Notes: generated from the sequence alone by a model not told the origin. A DNA stretch of 64,000 bases from Vagococcus xieshaowenii (GCF_004792515.1 NZ_CP038865.1:828001-892000); one strand, 5' to 3'. Numbered from the stretch's first letter, positions 9,748 to 18,449 are shown. Numbers and translations: made by a program.

Positions 9748-10464
9748 ATGGGGCGTAAATGGGCAAATATTGTCGCTAAGAAAACGGCTAAAGACGCTAA
9801 TAACAGTCGTATCTATGCTAAATTCGGAATTGAAATCTATGCAGCAGCAAAATCAGGTGATCCAGACCCGCATTCAAACCAAAAGCTACGTTTCGTTATT
9901 GAACGCGCAAAAACTTATAATGTACCAAAACATATTATCGACCGAGCGATTGATAAAGCAAAAGGCTCAGGTGATGAAAACTATCAAGAGTTACGTTACG
10001 AAGGATTCGGTCCAAACGGTTCTATGGTAATCGTAGACACGTTAACTAATAATGTTAATCGTACAGCCTCAGATGTACGTGCTGCCTTTGGTAAAAATGG
10101 TGGTAACATGGGGGTTTCTGGAGCAGTTGCTTATATGTTTGATAATACAGCACTTTTTGGTTTTGCAGGAGAAGACGCTGATGAAATCTTAGAATACTTA
10201 ATGGAAAAAGATATCGACGTTCGCGACGTTATCGAAGAAGATGGACAAATTATCGTTTACGGTGAAGTAACAGACTTCCATGGTATTCAAGAAGCTTTAA
10301 AAGAAAAAGGAATTGAAGAATTTTCTATTGCCGAAATTCAAATGATCGCTCAAAATGATGTAACATTAGACGGCGATGATTTAGTACAATTTGAAAAAAT
10401 GATTGATGCATTAGAAGATTTAGAAGATGTACAAAATGTGTTTCATAATGTTGATTTAGATTAA
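9748..10464 (+). CDS. yebC: YebC/PmpR family protein
   Basis: Conserved cytoplasmic protein of 238 aa. The family (TACO1/YebC) was long annotated as transcriptional regulators; members are now linked to translation through difficult, for example proline-rich, sequences. The N-terminus [17 protein letters not shown] and the segments [14 protein letters not shown] and [15 protein letters not shown] are family hallmarks. The length is full. It is transcribed alone, from the promoter at 9665 to the terminator at 10473. The start at 9748 gives the conserved MGRKW N-terminus; a longer frame seen from 9728 is a different reading frame. Confidence 0.93.
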   Translation: MGRKWANIVAKKTAKDANNSRIYAKFGIEIYAAAKSGDPDPHSNQKLRFVIERAKTYNVPKHIIDRAIDKAKGSGDENYQELRYEGFGPNGSMVIVDTLTNNVNRTASDVRAAFGKNGGNMGVSGAVAYMFDNTALFGFAGEDADEILEYLMEKDIDVRDVIEEDGQIIVYGEVTDFHGIQEALKEKGIEEFSIAEIQMIAQNDVTLDGDDLVQFEKMIDALEDLEDVQNVFHNVDLD

Positions 10465-10472
10465 ACCATTAA

Positions 10473-10498
10473 AGAATCGCCACGTGCGGTTCTTTTTT
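10473..10498 (+). terminator. terminator of yebC
   Basis: An 8-bp stem AGAATCGC/GCGGTTCT with a CACGT loop precedes a T run. The IS30 element lies 70 bases downstream. Confidence 0.85.
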
Positions 10499-10567
10499 AT
10501 TTATCCTAAATAAGTTAAAAAAATTCAAAAAATGAACAGTTAATGATAGAATTAATATGACGCGAAT

Positions 10568-10589
10568 TGTAAAATTAAGCTAGAAAAAT
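10568..10589 (+). repeat. left inverted repeat of the IS30 element
   Basis: It starts TGTAAAATTAAG and matches the right end with about three mismatches over 20 bases. Confidence 0.75.
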
Positions 10590-10657
10590 AAAAAGGCATT
10601 TATGGTACACTCAAATTGTATTTCCGACGAAAGAAAACAAAGGAGAGTAAACCATAA

Positions 10658-11617
10658 ATGACCTATAAACATCTTACCATAGACGAACTAACAATGATAG
10701 AATCCTATTATCTTCAAGATAATAAACCGGTTGAAATTGCTAATCGAATGGGACGTGCTGTACAAACTATTTATAATGTGGTCAATAAGTTAAAGCAAGG
10801 CATGACAGTTCTTGATTATTGGCATCAATATAAAGAAAACAAGAAAAAATGTGGTAGAAAAGTCATTCAATTACCTACTCATGAAGTAGATGATATTAAA
10901 GAGAAAGTCGCTCTTGGTTGGACGCCTGACGTCATTATTGGGCGACAAGAAAGCCCTATTTCATGCAGTATGAGAACACTTTATCGTTTATTTTCTAAAG
11001 GAATATTTGATGTTGGGGCTTTACCTATGAAAGGCAAAAGAAAACCCAATGGCCATCAGGATAAACGGGGAAAACAACAGTTCAAGCGTTCAATCCATGC
11101 TCGACTTGATAATTATCCTGATTTCAATTCTGAGTTTGGTCACCTTGAAGGTGATACGATTGTTGGCGTTTATCATAAAAGTGCCGTTATTACGTTAGTT
11201 GAAAGATTATCTAAAGTAATTATCACGATTAAACCCAACGGCCGTAAGGCATCAGATATTGAAACGGCCCTTAACCAATGGTTTTCTCGCTTTCCTAAAA
11301 ACTTCTTTAAATCCATTACGTTTGACTGTGGAAAAGAATTTTCTAACTGGAAAGCTGTCAGTAATCAACATGATATTGATATTTATTTTGCAGACCCTGG
11401 AACGCCTTCTCAACGCCCATTAAACGAGAATTCCAACGGGATTCTACGCCGTAATGGACTACCAAAATCAATGGATTTTAGAGAAATCGATCAAATATTT
11501 ATTTCAAGCATCAGCAATCAACGCAACCATATTCCAAGAAAATCATTGAATTACAAAACACCTATCGAAATATTTTTGAGCTATGTACAAGAAGCATTTT
11601 ATTCTAACTTAATTTGA
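10658..11617 (+). CDS. IS30-family transposase
   Basis: DDE transposase of 319 aa. The N-terminal helix-turn-helix region (about residues 1-48; LTIDELTMIESYYLQDNKPV, then IANRMGRAVQTIYNVV) binds the inverted repeats. The catalytic residues are visible in IS30 context: Asp166 (GHLEGDTIVG), Asp223 (TFDCGKEF, where most relatives have TFDNGKEF) and Glu257 (RPLNENSNGILRRNG). The frame is full length with no stop or shift. A ribosome-binding site AGGAGAG precedes the ATG. The stop codon (11615-11617) lies in the right inverted repeat. It appears capable of expression; activity is not proven. Confidence 0.93.
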   Translation: MTYKHLTIDELTMIESYYLQDNKPVEIANRMGRAVQTIYNVVNKLKQGMTVLDYWHQYKENKKKCGRKVIQLPTHEVDDIKEKVALGWTPDVIIGRQESPISCSMRTLYRLFSKGIFDVGALPMKGKRKPNGHQDKRGKQQFKRSIHARLDNYPDFNSEFGHLEGDTIVGVYHKSAVITLVERLSKVIITIKPNGRKASDIETALNQWFSRFPKNFFKSITFDCGKEFSNWKAVSNQHDIDIYFADPGTPSQRPLNENSNGILRRNGLPKSMDFREIDQIFISSISNQRNHIPRKSLNYKTPIEIFLSYVQEAFYSNLI

Positions 11618-11619
11618 CA
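11598..11619 (+). repeat. right inverted repeat of the IS30 element
   Basis: It ends CTTAATTTGACA, which is complementary to the left end, and contains the transposase stop codon. Confidence 0.75.
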
Positions 11620-11652
11620 AATCATATGATATAAAAAGGGAGGAGCACTTAT

Positions 11653-12378
11653 ATGAGATGGAGATGGTTGAATATAGTTCTGTGGTCGATACTGTTAACT
11701 GCATGTACGAGTGCTGATTTATCCCAAAGTGATTTACAGACCAATCACATACTAACAAAAGAAAACAATGAAGTGAATTTAACGAATGAACATAAAACTT
11801 TATTAAATAGCATACAGGGTAGTTATACAGACTTTTATAATCAACAACACATAACAATCATGGAGAGTATGGAAGTTTATGAAGTCATACATAACGGAAA
11901 GAAAGAATTTGTTGCTCAACTTATCTCGAAAGATAATGAGTTATGGGAACTAAAGTCAAAGAAAAAATCACTAGGATTTATAAAAAAAACGGATGATGGT
12001 ATTTTGTTTGGCGATAATCCTGATAAAATGATAACCTTACATAAATTTGATTTTAACCAAAAGAAAATCTCAGGTATTGATTTTTCAAAATTTGAATCCT
12101 TTATTGGTGATTATCATTGTTCGATTGAAGATATTTCATTGTCATTAGGAATCACTACGAATAATAGGGTGGGGATGTCCATTAAAAAAAGCGACTTAGA
12201 ACAATTTTTTATATGCGATGACTTAAATTTATCTAATGATACTAATCAACTCTTCTTCGATATTACATATAATAATCAGCCACTTAAATTTAGGATAGCG
12301 AAAATAAGCAATCAATCGCTGTTGTTGGATGGAGAAGGGAAGTATAAAAAACAATTAATTTTAAAAAGAGTGTCTTAA
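11653..12378 (+). CDS. predicted lipoprotein of unknown function
   Basis: A 241-residue protein with a lipoprotein signal: MRWRWLNIVLWSILLTAC, giving lipobox LTAC with the lipidated Cys18. It should be exported and anchored to the outer face of the membrane. I do not recognise the family. Two segments look alike: about residues 55-70 (SIQGSYTDFYNQQHITI) and about 152-168 (FIGDYHCSIEDISLSL). Each begins G-x-Y and is beta-rich, suggesting two small lipocalin-like or beta-sandwich units. The ribosome-binding site GGGAGGAG lies close to the ATG. The IS30 element ends only 33 bases upstream, so the original promoter was probably displaced and expression may now depend on the element. No clear terminator follows. 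Confidence 0.7.
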   Translation: MRWRWLNIVLWSILLTACTSADLSQSDLQTNHILTKENNEVNLTNEHKTLLNSIQGSYTDFYNQQHITIMESMEVYEVIHNGKKEFVAQLISKDNELWELKSKKKSLGFIKKTDDGILFGDNPDKMITLHKFDFNQKKISGIDFSKFESFIGDYHCSIEDISLSLGITTNNRVGMSIKKSDLEQFFICDDLNLSNDTNQLFFDITYNNQPLKFRIAKISNQSLLLDGEGKYKKQLILKRVS

Positions 12379-12493
12379 TTTCGTAACTTATCTTTTATAA
12401 GGAATTATTAAGAATAGTTGTAAAAAATGCGCGTAATCATGATATGTGTTATTATACTTATGTTTCAATAAATAATATACAATGGGTGATTAA

Positions 12494-12910
12494 ATGACTA
12501 TTAAACCTAAAGCGCTGAAAGCTATACATACAGCAACGATTAGTGCAGGAGGCGTCGCAGCTGTGCCGATTCCTTTTTCTGATGCAGCTTTGTTAGTGCC
12601 TATCCAGATGGCGATGATAAGTGGTATTTATAAAGCATATGGCTTAACATTTACTGATGGTATAAAAGAAGGGGTAACACAAGCAACTCTTGCTTCGACA
12701 ATTGGGAAAATGTTAGTGGGTAATGCTTTTAAGTTTATTCCAGGAATAGGCTCTGTAGCAGGTGGTGTCTTAAATGTGACAGTTGCGGCAACTATTACTA
12801 GAATGATTGGTATGCGCGTGGCTAAAGCACTAGATTCAGGAGAATTACAAAGTAATAACGACTTGCTAGAGTTAATTGCGACTGTTTCAACTGTTTTAAA
12901 GAAGAAATAG
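12494..12910 (+). CDS. small DUF697-type membrane-associated protein
   Basis: A 138-residue protein resembling the DUF697 domain, which is usually found at the C-terminus of dynamin-like or Era-like GTPases (YcjF type). Here the domain stands alone with no GTPase part. It is rich in Gly, Ala and Ile, with GGVAAVPIPFSDAALLVPIQMAMI (about residues 18-41) and FKFIPGIGSVAGG followed by VLNVTVAAT (about residues 76-97), which are typical amphipathic or membrane-inserting helices of the family. It may partner with a GTPase encoded elsewhere. The gene has its own terminator; the next gene encodes another small membrane protein. Confidence 0.6.
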   Translation: MTIKPKALKAIHTATISAGGVAAVPIPFSDAALLVPIQMAMISGIYKAYGLTFTDGIKEGVTQATLASTIGKMLVGNAFKFIPGIGSVAGGVLNVTVAATITRMIGMRVAKALDSGELQSNNDLLELIATVSTVLKKK

Positions 12911-12934
12911 CTAATGCTAATAATGAATAACAAC

Positions 12935-12962
12935 ATCTCCTAATCTGATTAGGGGATTTTTT
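12935..12962 (+). terminator. terminator after the DUF697 gene
   Basis: A 9-bp stem ATCTCCTAA/TTAGGGGAT with a 5-base loop precedes six T residues. Confidence 0.8.
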
Positions 12963-13092
12963 ATTTATTACACACAGCAACGGTTCTGATGCTAAGAAAA
13001 TTTAAGATAGTAAGTTGAATCTTTAGTATTCTTGTCTGTTTTATAATAAAATAACACTATCATGTAATACTTAATCGTTAGGAGGCGTTTAT

Positions 13093-13329
13093 ATGTTATG
13101 GTCACTAGTTGTAGGAGCATTGATTGGAGCTATTGCAGGATCTATTACTAAAAAAAGTGGTTCGATGAATTTAATTACGAAAACAATTGCTGGATTATTA
13201 GGTTCGGTCATTGGTCAGTCGTTGTTAGGAGCAAGAGGTCCTCATTTAGCTGGAATGGCAATTATTCCTTCTGTTATCGGAGCTATTATCTTAATTTTAG
13301 GAGTATCTTATTTTAGAAGAAATCGTTAA
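13093..13329 (+). CDS. GlsB/YeaQ/YmgE family membrane protein
   Basis: A 78-residue protein of the transglycosylase-associated (GlsB/YeaQ/YmgE) family, found widely in Firmicutes and often induced by stress. It has three predicted membrane segments (about residues 2-17, 30-46, 52-71) rich in glycine (GALIGAIAGSI, GLLGSVIGQSLLG, GAIILILGVSYF). The molecular role is unknown. The ribosome-binding site TTAGGAGG lies before the ATG. It is monocistronic, ending at the hairpin at 13364. Confidence 0.82.
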   Translation: MLWSLVVGALIGAIAGSITKKSGSMNLITKTIAGLLGSVIGQSLLGARGPHLAGMAIIPSVIGAIILILGVSYFRRNR

Positions 13330-13363
13330 TAATAACAGATTTTTGATACTTATTTTTATACAA

Positions 13364-13398
13364 AACACCAAAATTATTCTAACAATTTTGGTGTTTTT
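13364..13398 (+). terminator. terminator of the GlsB-like gene
   Basis: A 12-bp stem AACACCAAAATT/AATTTTGGTGTT with a T run. It lies inside the long upstream extension of the nitroreductase frame, which argues against a start earlier than 13433. Confidence 0.9.
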
Positions 13399-13432
13399 CC
13401 TTTATAATTTATGTTGGAAAGGTTGTGGGAAT

Positions 13433-14059
13433 ATGAATAATAATGATTTTAATGATGTCGTGTTAGGTAGGAATTCTATTAGAAGATATGATGCAACAGT
13501 TAAAATTTCAAAAGAAGAAATGGATACTATTTTAACGAAAGCGACAAAAGCACCTTCTGCTGTAAATTTACAACCATGGAGAATGGTAGTAGTTTCTTCT
13601 GAAGAAGGAAAAAATCGTTTACGTCCATTTGTTGGTTCGAATGTATTACAAAATGATACATCATCAGCTATGATAGTGATTTTTGGCGATTTGAAGTGTT
13701 ATGAATACGCTGAAGAAATTTACAATGAAGCAGTAGCCTCAGGTAAAATGCCAGAAGAAGTCAAAGAAAAACAATTATCTTTTATCGTGCCGATGTATCA
13801 AGGTATGTCTACAAGCAAAATGAAAGATACGGTAAATATCGATGCCAGTTTAATGGCGATGCAATTAATGTTAATTGCAAGATCGCACGGTTATGATACA
13901 AACGCCATCGGAGGCTATAAAAAAGAAGGATTAGCAGAAGCATTTGAGTTAGATGCTAGTCGCTATTTACCAGTATTAATTATCTCAATCGGAAAAGCTG
14001 ATGAAGCAGGCTATGAATCGGTGAGATTATCAACGGATACAGTAGTTAAATATGTTTAA
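13433..14059 (+). CDS. nitroreductase family protein
   Basis: FMN-dependent NAD(P)H oxidoreductase of 208 aa. Typical motifs are GRNSIRRYD near the N-terminus (FMN phosphate binding), KAPSAVNLQPWRMVVV, and IGGYKKEGLAEAF toward the C-terminus. The family reduces nitroaromatics, quinones or flavins; the physiological substrate cannot be told from sequence. The start at 13433 (MNNNDFNDVV) is chosen because it follows a purine-rich site and gives the normal family length; an in-frame start at 13343 would include the previous gene's terminator. A bidirectional terminator separates it from convergent pyrG. Confidence 0.87.
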   Translation: MNNNDFNDVVLGRNSIRRYDATVKISKEEMDTILTKATKAPSAVNLQPWRMVVVSSEEGKNRLRPFVGSNVLQNDTSSAMIVIFGDLKCYEYAEEIYNEAVASGKMPEEVKEKQLSFIVPMYQGMSTSKMKDTVNIDASLMAMQLMLIARSHGYDTNAIGGYKKEGLAEAFELDASRYLPVLIISIGKADEAGYESVRLSTDTVVKYV

Positions 14060-14062
14060 TCA

Positions 14063-14095
14063 AAAACACCTTGCTCATAAAAAGCAAGGTGTTTT
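14063..14095. terminator. bidirectional terminator between nitroreductase and pyrG
   Basis: A 13-bp perfect stem AAAACACCTTGCT/AGCAAGGTGTTTT has A/T runs on both sides and serves both convergent genes. Confidence 0.9.
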
Positions 14096-14098
14096 AAA

Positions 14099-15697
14099 TT
14101 ATTCATTGATTGTTGCGTTAATGAATGCTTTGAATAGAGATTGAGGTCTATTTGGACGGGAAATTAATTCTGGATGGAACTGACTAGCCACAAAGAATGG
14201 ATGATCAGTAATTTCGACAATTTCAACTAAACGTCCATCAGGAGATAATCCTGAGAAGGCCATCCCGTTTGCTTCGAATTGTTCACGGTAATCATTATTA
14301 AATTCATAACGATGACGATGACGTTCAGACACTTCTTTCTGTTTATTATAAGCCTCAAAAGTTTTTGTTCCTTCTTGAAGTACACATGGATATAAGCCTA
14401 GGCGTAAAGTACCACCTAAGTCTTCAACGCTTTCTTGATCTTTCATTAGGTCGATAATATTGTGTGGGGTATCAGGTTGTATTTCAGCAGAATTTGCACC
14501 TTCAAGACCAATAACATTGCGTGCGAACTCGACACAAGCCATTTGCATACCTAAGCAAATACCTAAGAAAGGCACATTGTTTTCACGGGCAAAACGAATC
14601 GCTTCAATTTTACCTTCAATGCCACGTTCACCAAATCCACCGGGAACTAAAATACCTTGAGCATCTTTTAAAATATCTGCAACATTTTCACGTGTAATGT
14701 CTTCTGATTGAATCCAATCGATTTCAATATCGGTATTGTAAGCAAAACCAGCATGTTTAAGTGCTTCTGCTACTGATAAATAGGCATCATGTAATTCAAC
14801 ATATTTACCGACTAGAGCAATTCTTACTTTATTTTGTAAGTTTAATACACGTTGCTCTAAGGCGTGCCAATCTGTCATGTCAGCTTGAGGTGTATCTAAT
14901 CCTAGATGGTCACAAACATATTGATCCATTCCTTGTTTTTGTAGATTTAACGGAATAGAATACAATGTTTCAACGTCAAGAGACTCGATAACTGCTTCAG
15001 ATGGCACATCACAGAAAAGCGCTAATTTATCTTTAATATCTTGAGATACTTCATGTTCTGTTCTAACTACTAATAAATTAGGTTGAATACCTAGTGAACG
15101 TAATTCTTTTACACTATGTTGAGTAGGTTTTGTTTTCATCTCACCGCTAGCATTCAAGTATGGAATAAGTGTTGTATGGATGTACATCACGTTATCTGCT
15201 CCCATGTCGGCTTTCATTTGACGTAAGGCTTCTAAGTATGGTAATGATTCGATGTCTCCAACAGTTCCTCCAACCTCGGTAATGATCACGTCTGAGTCGG
15301 TATGTTTTGCAGCACTCATTAATTTGTTTTTGATTTCGTTTGTAATATGTGGCACAACCTGTACAGTGGCTCCTAGATATTCACCACGACGTTCTTTACG
15401 GATGACTTCTGAATAAACTTTTCCTGTTGTTACGTTTGAATATTTGTTTAAGTTGATATCGATAAAACGTTCATAATGTCCTAAGTCTAAATCAGTTTCT
15501 GCCCCATCGTCGGTTACAAATACTTCACCATGTTGATATGGACTCATTGTCCCAGGGTCAACATTGATGTATGGATCGAATTTTTGAATTGTAACATTTA
15601 GGCCACGATTTTTTAATAAACGTCCTAAAGATGCAGCAACAATCCCTTTACCGATTGAAGAAACAACCCCACCTGTTACGAAAATATACTTTGTCAT
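14099..15697 (-). CDS. pyrG: CTP synthase
   Basis: Converts UTP, ATP and glutamine to CTP; 532 aa, the standard length. The N-terminal synthetase domain starts [19 protein letters not shown] (P-loop-like). The C-terminal class I glutamine amidotransferase carries PGGFGERG, the nucleophile cysteine in [10 protein letters not shown], and the distal His-Glu in FHPE. The gene is monocistronic on the minus strand. Its 147-base leader holds a CTP-sensitive attenuator (see 15768-15803). Confidence 0.97.
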   Translation of the reverse strand: MTKYIFVTGGVVSSIGKGIVAASLGRLLKNRGLNVTIQKFDPYINVDPGTMSPYQHGEVFVTDDGAETDLDLGHYERFIDINLNKYSNVTTGKVYSEVIRKERRGEYLGATVQVVPHITNEIKNKLMSAAKHTDSDVIITEVGGTVGDIESLPYLEALRQMKADMGADNVMYIHTTLIPYLNASGEMKTKPTQHSVKELRSLGIQPNLLVVRTEHEVSQDIKDKLALFCDVPSEAVIESLDVETLYSIPLNLQKQGMDQYVCDHLGLDTPQADMTDWHALEQRVLNLQNKVRIALVGKYVELHDAYLSVAEALKHAGFAYNTDIEIDWIQSEDITRENVADILKDAQGILVPGGFGERGIEGKIEAIRFARENNVPFLGICLGMQMACVEFARNVIGLEGANSAEIQPDTPHNIIDLMKDQESVEDLGGTLRLGLYPCVLQEGTKTFEAYNKQKEVSERHRHRYEFNNDYREQFEANGMAFSGLSPDGRLVEIVEITDHPFFVASQFHPELISRPNRPQSLFKAFINATINE

Positions 15698-15767
15698 AAT
15701 AATAACTCCCTTTCTTAGAACACCTTTATTTTACAGGAAACAACACTCAAAATATGTTAACTAAAAA

Positions 15768-15803
15768 TAAAAAAGTCCCTATTCCAGTAAAGAAATAGGG
15801 AGC
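15768..15803 (-). promoter_or_regulatory. pyrG attenuator (terminator hairpin with CTCCC 5' arm)
   Basis: On the minus strand, GCTCCCTATT with a short loop pairs with AATAGGGA and is followed by CTTTTTTATTTTT, an intrinsic terminator between the promoter and pyrG. The pyrimidine-rich 5' arm GCTCCCT matches the B. subtilis pyrG design. There, low CTP makes polymerase add extra G residues at a GGGC start, and these pair with the 5' arm to block termination. Confidence 0.8.
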
Positions 15804-15843
15804 GATTAATCTACATAATTGCATCTCAAAATTTTGAGGTGCC

Positions 15844-15880
15844 CATAAAAAATAGTACATAAAAAGAAAGAAAGTGTCAA
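15844..15880 (-). promoter_or_regulatory. pyrG promoter with GGGC start
   Basis: On the minus strand, TTGACA (15880-15875), a 17-base spacer and TACTAT (15857-15852) are followed 7 bases later by GGGCACC. The first transcribed bases would be GGGC from 15844, the sequence needed for G reiteration when CTP is scarce. Confidence 0.82.
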
Positions 15881-15974
15881 GAAAAAATGTAAGATATTTG
15901 AAAGTTTTACAAATATACTGAAAGAATAAAATGTGTTAAGATAATAAACATGTAGAATAAAGGAGAGAATTGAT

Positions 15975-16877
15975 GTGTCTTTAAAAGTATTTTTAGAGTT
16001 AGTAGAAATAAAAGCCAAAACAGCGAGTGTGTTGCCATTTTTAATTGGATTATGTTTTAGTTGGTATAATTATGGCTCATTGAATATTGGTTATGTCATT
16101 ATTTATTTCATTGCGATGTTTATTTTTAACATGGCAGTAGATATGCTGGATAATTATAATGATTATCATAAAGCAACAGATGTTCATGATTACAAAGAAA
16201 AAACTAATATTATTGGTCGTGAGAATTTAGATGATAAATTAGTTTTAAAATGGATGACGGTAATGATTGTTGTATCAGCGATTATGGGGATTATGTTAGC
16301 AACTAAAGTTGGATGGCCATTATTATGGATGGGCATGTTTTGTTATTTTGTTGGTATTTTTTATTCGTCAGGTCCTAAACCATTATCTAGTTTGCCATTA
16401 GGCGAAGTCTTTTCAGGGTTTACTATGGGATTCATGATATCTTTAATTTGTGTTTACTTAAATACATACGAAACATTCACTTGGAATTGGGCAACTATTG
16501 GCGCGATTGCCATTATTTCATTACCAAATACATTGTGGATTGCTAATTTAATGCTTGCTAATAACTTGTGCGATTTAGATGAAGATGAAAAGAATAATCG
16601 TTTCACGTTGGTTCATTATATAAAACGTGACGGAGCAAAGAAGTTATTTGTTACGTTAAATATTCTTGCCTTTTTAGCCATTATTGTTGCCGTGTTAATG
16701 GGGGTTGCACCATGGACAATGTTGTTAACATTAGCGATAGTACCTTTTGTTGTGAAAGAAACGAAAAAATTAATGGCGGTTCAAATTAAGTCACAAACGT
16801 TTATATGTGCAGTAAAAATTTTAGCTATTGGTTCGTTCGTTCAAGTAGTAACATTTGCTGTGGGCATGTTTAATTAG
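15975..16877 (+). CDS. menA: UbiA-family prenyltransferase, probably MenA
   Basis: Integral membrane prenyltransferase of 300 aa with about eight or nine hydrophobic helices. It probably attaches a polyprenyl chain to 1,4-dihydroxy-2-naphthoate in (demethyl)menaquinone synthesis. Metal-diphosphate-binding aspartate motifs are visible: MLDNYNDYHKATD (about residues 56-68) and NLCDLDEDEKNNR (about residues 198-210). The start codon is GTG at 15975, preceded by AGGAGAG at a spacing of 7; the ATG one base out of frame hits a stop at once. No other men genes are in the window, so the exact quinone substrate is inferred from family similarity. Confidence 0.8.
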   Translation: MSLKVFLELVEIKAKTASVLPFLIGLCFSWYNYGSLNIGYVIIYFIAMFIFNMAVDMLDNYNDYHKATDVHDYKEKTNIIGRENLDDKLVLKWMTVMIVVSAIMGIMLATKVGWPLLWMGMFCYFVGIFYSSGPKPLSSLPLGEVFSGFTMGFMISLICVYLNTYETFTWNWATIGAIAIISLPNTLWIANLMLANNLCDLDEDEKNNRFTLVHYIKRDGAKKLFVTLNILAFLAIIVAVLMGVAPWTMLLTLAIVPFVVKETKKLMAVQIKSQTFICAVKILAIGSFVQVVTFAVGMFN

Positions 16878-16885
16878 TCACTAGA

Positions 16886-16917
16886 AATACTTGCCATAAT
16901 TGGTGAGTATTTTTTTA
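16886..16917 (+). terminator. terminator of menA
   Basis: A 10-bp stem AATACTTGCC/GGTGAGTATT with two wobble pairs precedes seven T residues. Confidence 0.82.
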
Positions 16918-16994
16918 TTAAAATAACAACAAGATGGCTTTTAGGTCATTAGTTTAGTAAAATAGGAAGCAACTTATAAAATTGAGGTAATCAT

Positions 16995-18365
16995 ATGACA
17001 TTAAGAATTGATACTATTAAACAACCTAGTTTAGATAATCCACATAAAAAGACAATGCTAACGGATGAAACATTACAAGAGCGAAAGCAAAAAGTTTTGA
17101 TAGCGATGAATCGTCAAAATATTAGCACTTTAGTTATTTATGCTGATAAAGAGCATGGGAGTAACTTTGAATATTTAGCTGGTTTTATCCCGAGATTTGA
17201 AGAAGCTTTGTTAATTATGACAATTGAAGGGCATATTTCGTATGTTTTAGGAAATGAAAATGCTAATAAGGCAAGTAAAGCTCGATTAACTGGTAAGGGA
17301 ATTAAATGTCCAGTTTTTTCATTACCCAATCAACCGATGGCACAAGATAAAGTCTTAACGGACTATCTAGAAGAGGCAACATGGAATACAGAAGGCAAAG
17401 TTGGTTTAGTTGGATGGAAGTTGCTTCCGGCATCAATGCAACAGACATTTGATGTACCGTTTATGATAGTGGAGGCACTACAAGCTATTGTAGGCAATCA
17501 ACGTATGATAAATGCAACAGGTTTAATGATCGACCCAGCGTACGGTGTTAGAACGACTAATAACGCCAATGAACTGGTTCATTACGAATACGGTGCCTCA
17601 CTAGCATCGGACAATCTATTAAATGCCATGAATCATTTGGCAGTAGGGATGAGTGAGTTTGAAGTTGGACATTTATTACAATCAAAAGGGCAGTACCCGA
17701 CGATTGTGACGATTTCTGCATTTGGGGAACGTTTTGAGAAGGCGAATTTATATCCAACAGAGCGTAAATTGAGCAGTGGTGATAAAGTGGCGTTAACGGT
17801 CGCTTATAAAGGTGGTTTGAGTAGTCGATGTGGGTATGCTGTTCACTCACTTGAGGAATTAGAAGAAACAGATCCCGGTTATTTGGATGAAGTAGTAAAG
17901 CCGTATATGAATGCTTATTTCATGTGGTTAGAAATGATTAAAATAGGCACGAACGGTCATGATTTTTATCAAACATTTGACGCTAATTATTCAAAAGAAA
18001 CGTATGGCTGGCATTTGTGCCCAGGACATTTAGTTGCTGACGAAGAATGGTTATCATCACCTTTCTTTTTTGGTTCTAAAGCAACGGTCAAAAATGGGAT
18101 GATTTTTCAAATTGACTTTATTCCTTCACAAACTTATCATCATGGCGTATCGGCTGAAAGTACCATTGCAATCGCTGATGAAACATTAAGAAAAGAGTTG
18201 CAAAATACTTATCCTGACTTTTGGAAGCGAGTGATAAATCGTCGTGTATACATAGAAGAAGAGTTAGGGGTTCAACTGTCTGAAGAGGTTGTGCCATTGG
18301 CAAGTACCGTTGGCTATTTACGCCCATTAATGCTTGATTATACAAGTGCAGTAACAAAGAAATAA
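16995..18365 (+). CDS. M24 (aminopeptidase P/creatinase) family homologue with degenerate metal site
   Basis: A 456-residue protein with the two-domain layout of the creatinase/Xaa-Pro peptidase family: an N-terminal creatinase-like domain (residues 25-180) and a C-terminal pita-bread-like domain (residues 195-420). Catalytic members have five metal ligands (D, D, H, E, E). The first two should fall in SGDKVALTVAYKGGLSSRCG (261-280), but no aspartate sits where the D-x(10)-D pattern requires. The histidine region is WHLCPGHLVADEEW (339-352), the first glutamate is replaced by Asp374 (FQIDF), and Glu388 (SAEST) remains. It may be a non-metallic enzyme, as creatinase is, or a binding protein. 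The substrate is unknown. It is monocistronic with a terminator after it. Confidence 0.72.
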   Translation: MTLRIDTIKQPSLDNPHKKTMLTDETLQERKQKVLIAMNRQNISTLVIYADKEHGSNFEYLAGFIPRFEEALLIMTIEGHISYVLGNENANKASKARLTGKGIKCPVFSLPNQPMAQDKVLTDYLEEATWNTEGKVGLVGWKLLPASMQQTFDVPFMIVEALQAIVGNQRMINATGLMIDPAYGVRTTNNANELVHYEYGASLASDNLLNAMNHLAVGMSEFEVGHLLQSKGQYPTIVTISAFGERFEKANLYPTERKLSSGDKVALTVAYKGGLSSRCGYAVHSLEELEETDPGYLDEVVKPYMNAYFMWLEMIKIGTNGHDFYQTFDANYSKETYGWHLCPGHLVADEEWLSSPFFFGSKATVKNGMIFQIDFIPSQTYHHGVSAESTIAIADETLRKELQNTYPDFWKRVINRRVYIEEELGVQLSEEVVPLASTVGYLRPLMLDYTSAVTKK

Positions 18366-18372
18366 GTGAATG

Positions 18373-18417
18373 AAACAAAGAGGATATCTGTAAAATGGAT
18401 GTTTTCTTTGTTTTTTT
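18373..18417 (+). terminator. terminator of the M24 homologue gene
   Basis: A hairpin with outer stem AAACAAAG/CTTTGTTT is followed by a T run. Confidence 0.75.
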
Positions 18418-18449
18418 GTGAAAAAAATTAAAATATTTATACAAAATAG

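Larger units (their letters stand above)
10568..11619 (+). mobile_element. IS30-family insertion sequence, complete
   Basis: The 1052-bp element is bounded by imperfect inverted repeats: left TGTAAAATTAAGCTAGAA from 10568, and right (reverse complement) TGTCAAATTAAGTTAGAA ending at 11619. The flanks are AAT on both sides (10565-10567 and 11620-11622), consistent with a 3-bp target duplication. It holds one transposase gene whose stop codon lies inside the right repeat. It sits between the yebC terminator and a lipoprotein gene. Intact ends, an intact frame and a visible duplication suggest a fairly recent insertion. Confidence 0.85.

Noticed and set aside
9728..10030. 100-residue plus-strand frame overlapping the start of yebC
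   Set aside because: It is a different frame over conserved yebC codons, with no family resemblance.
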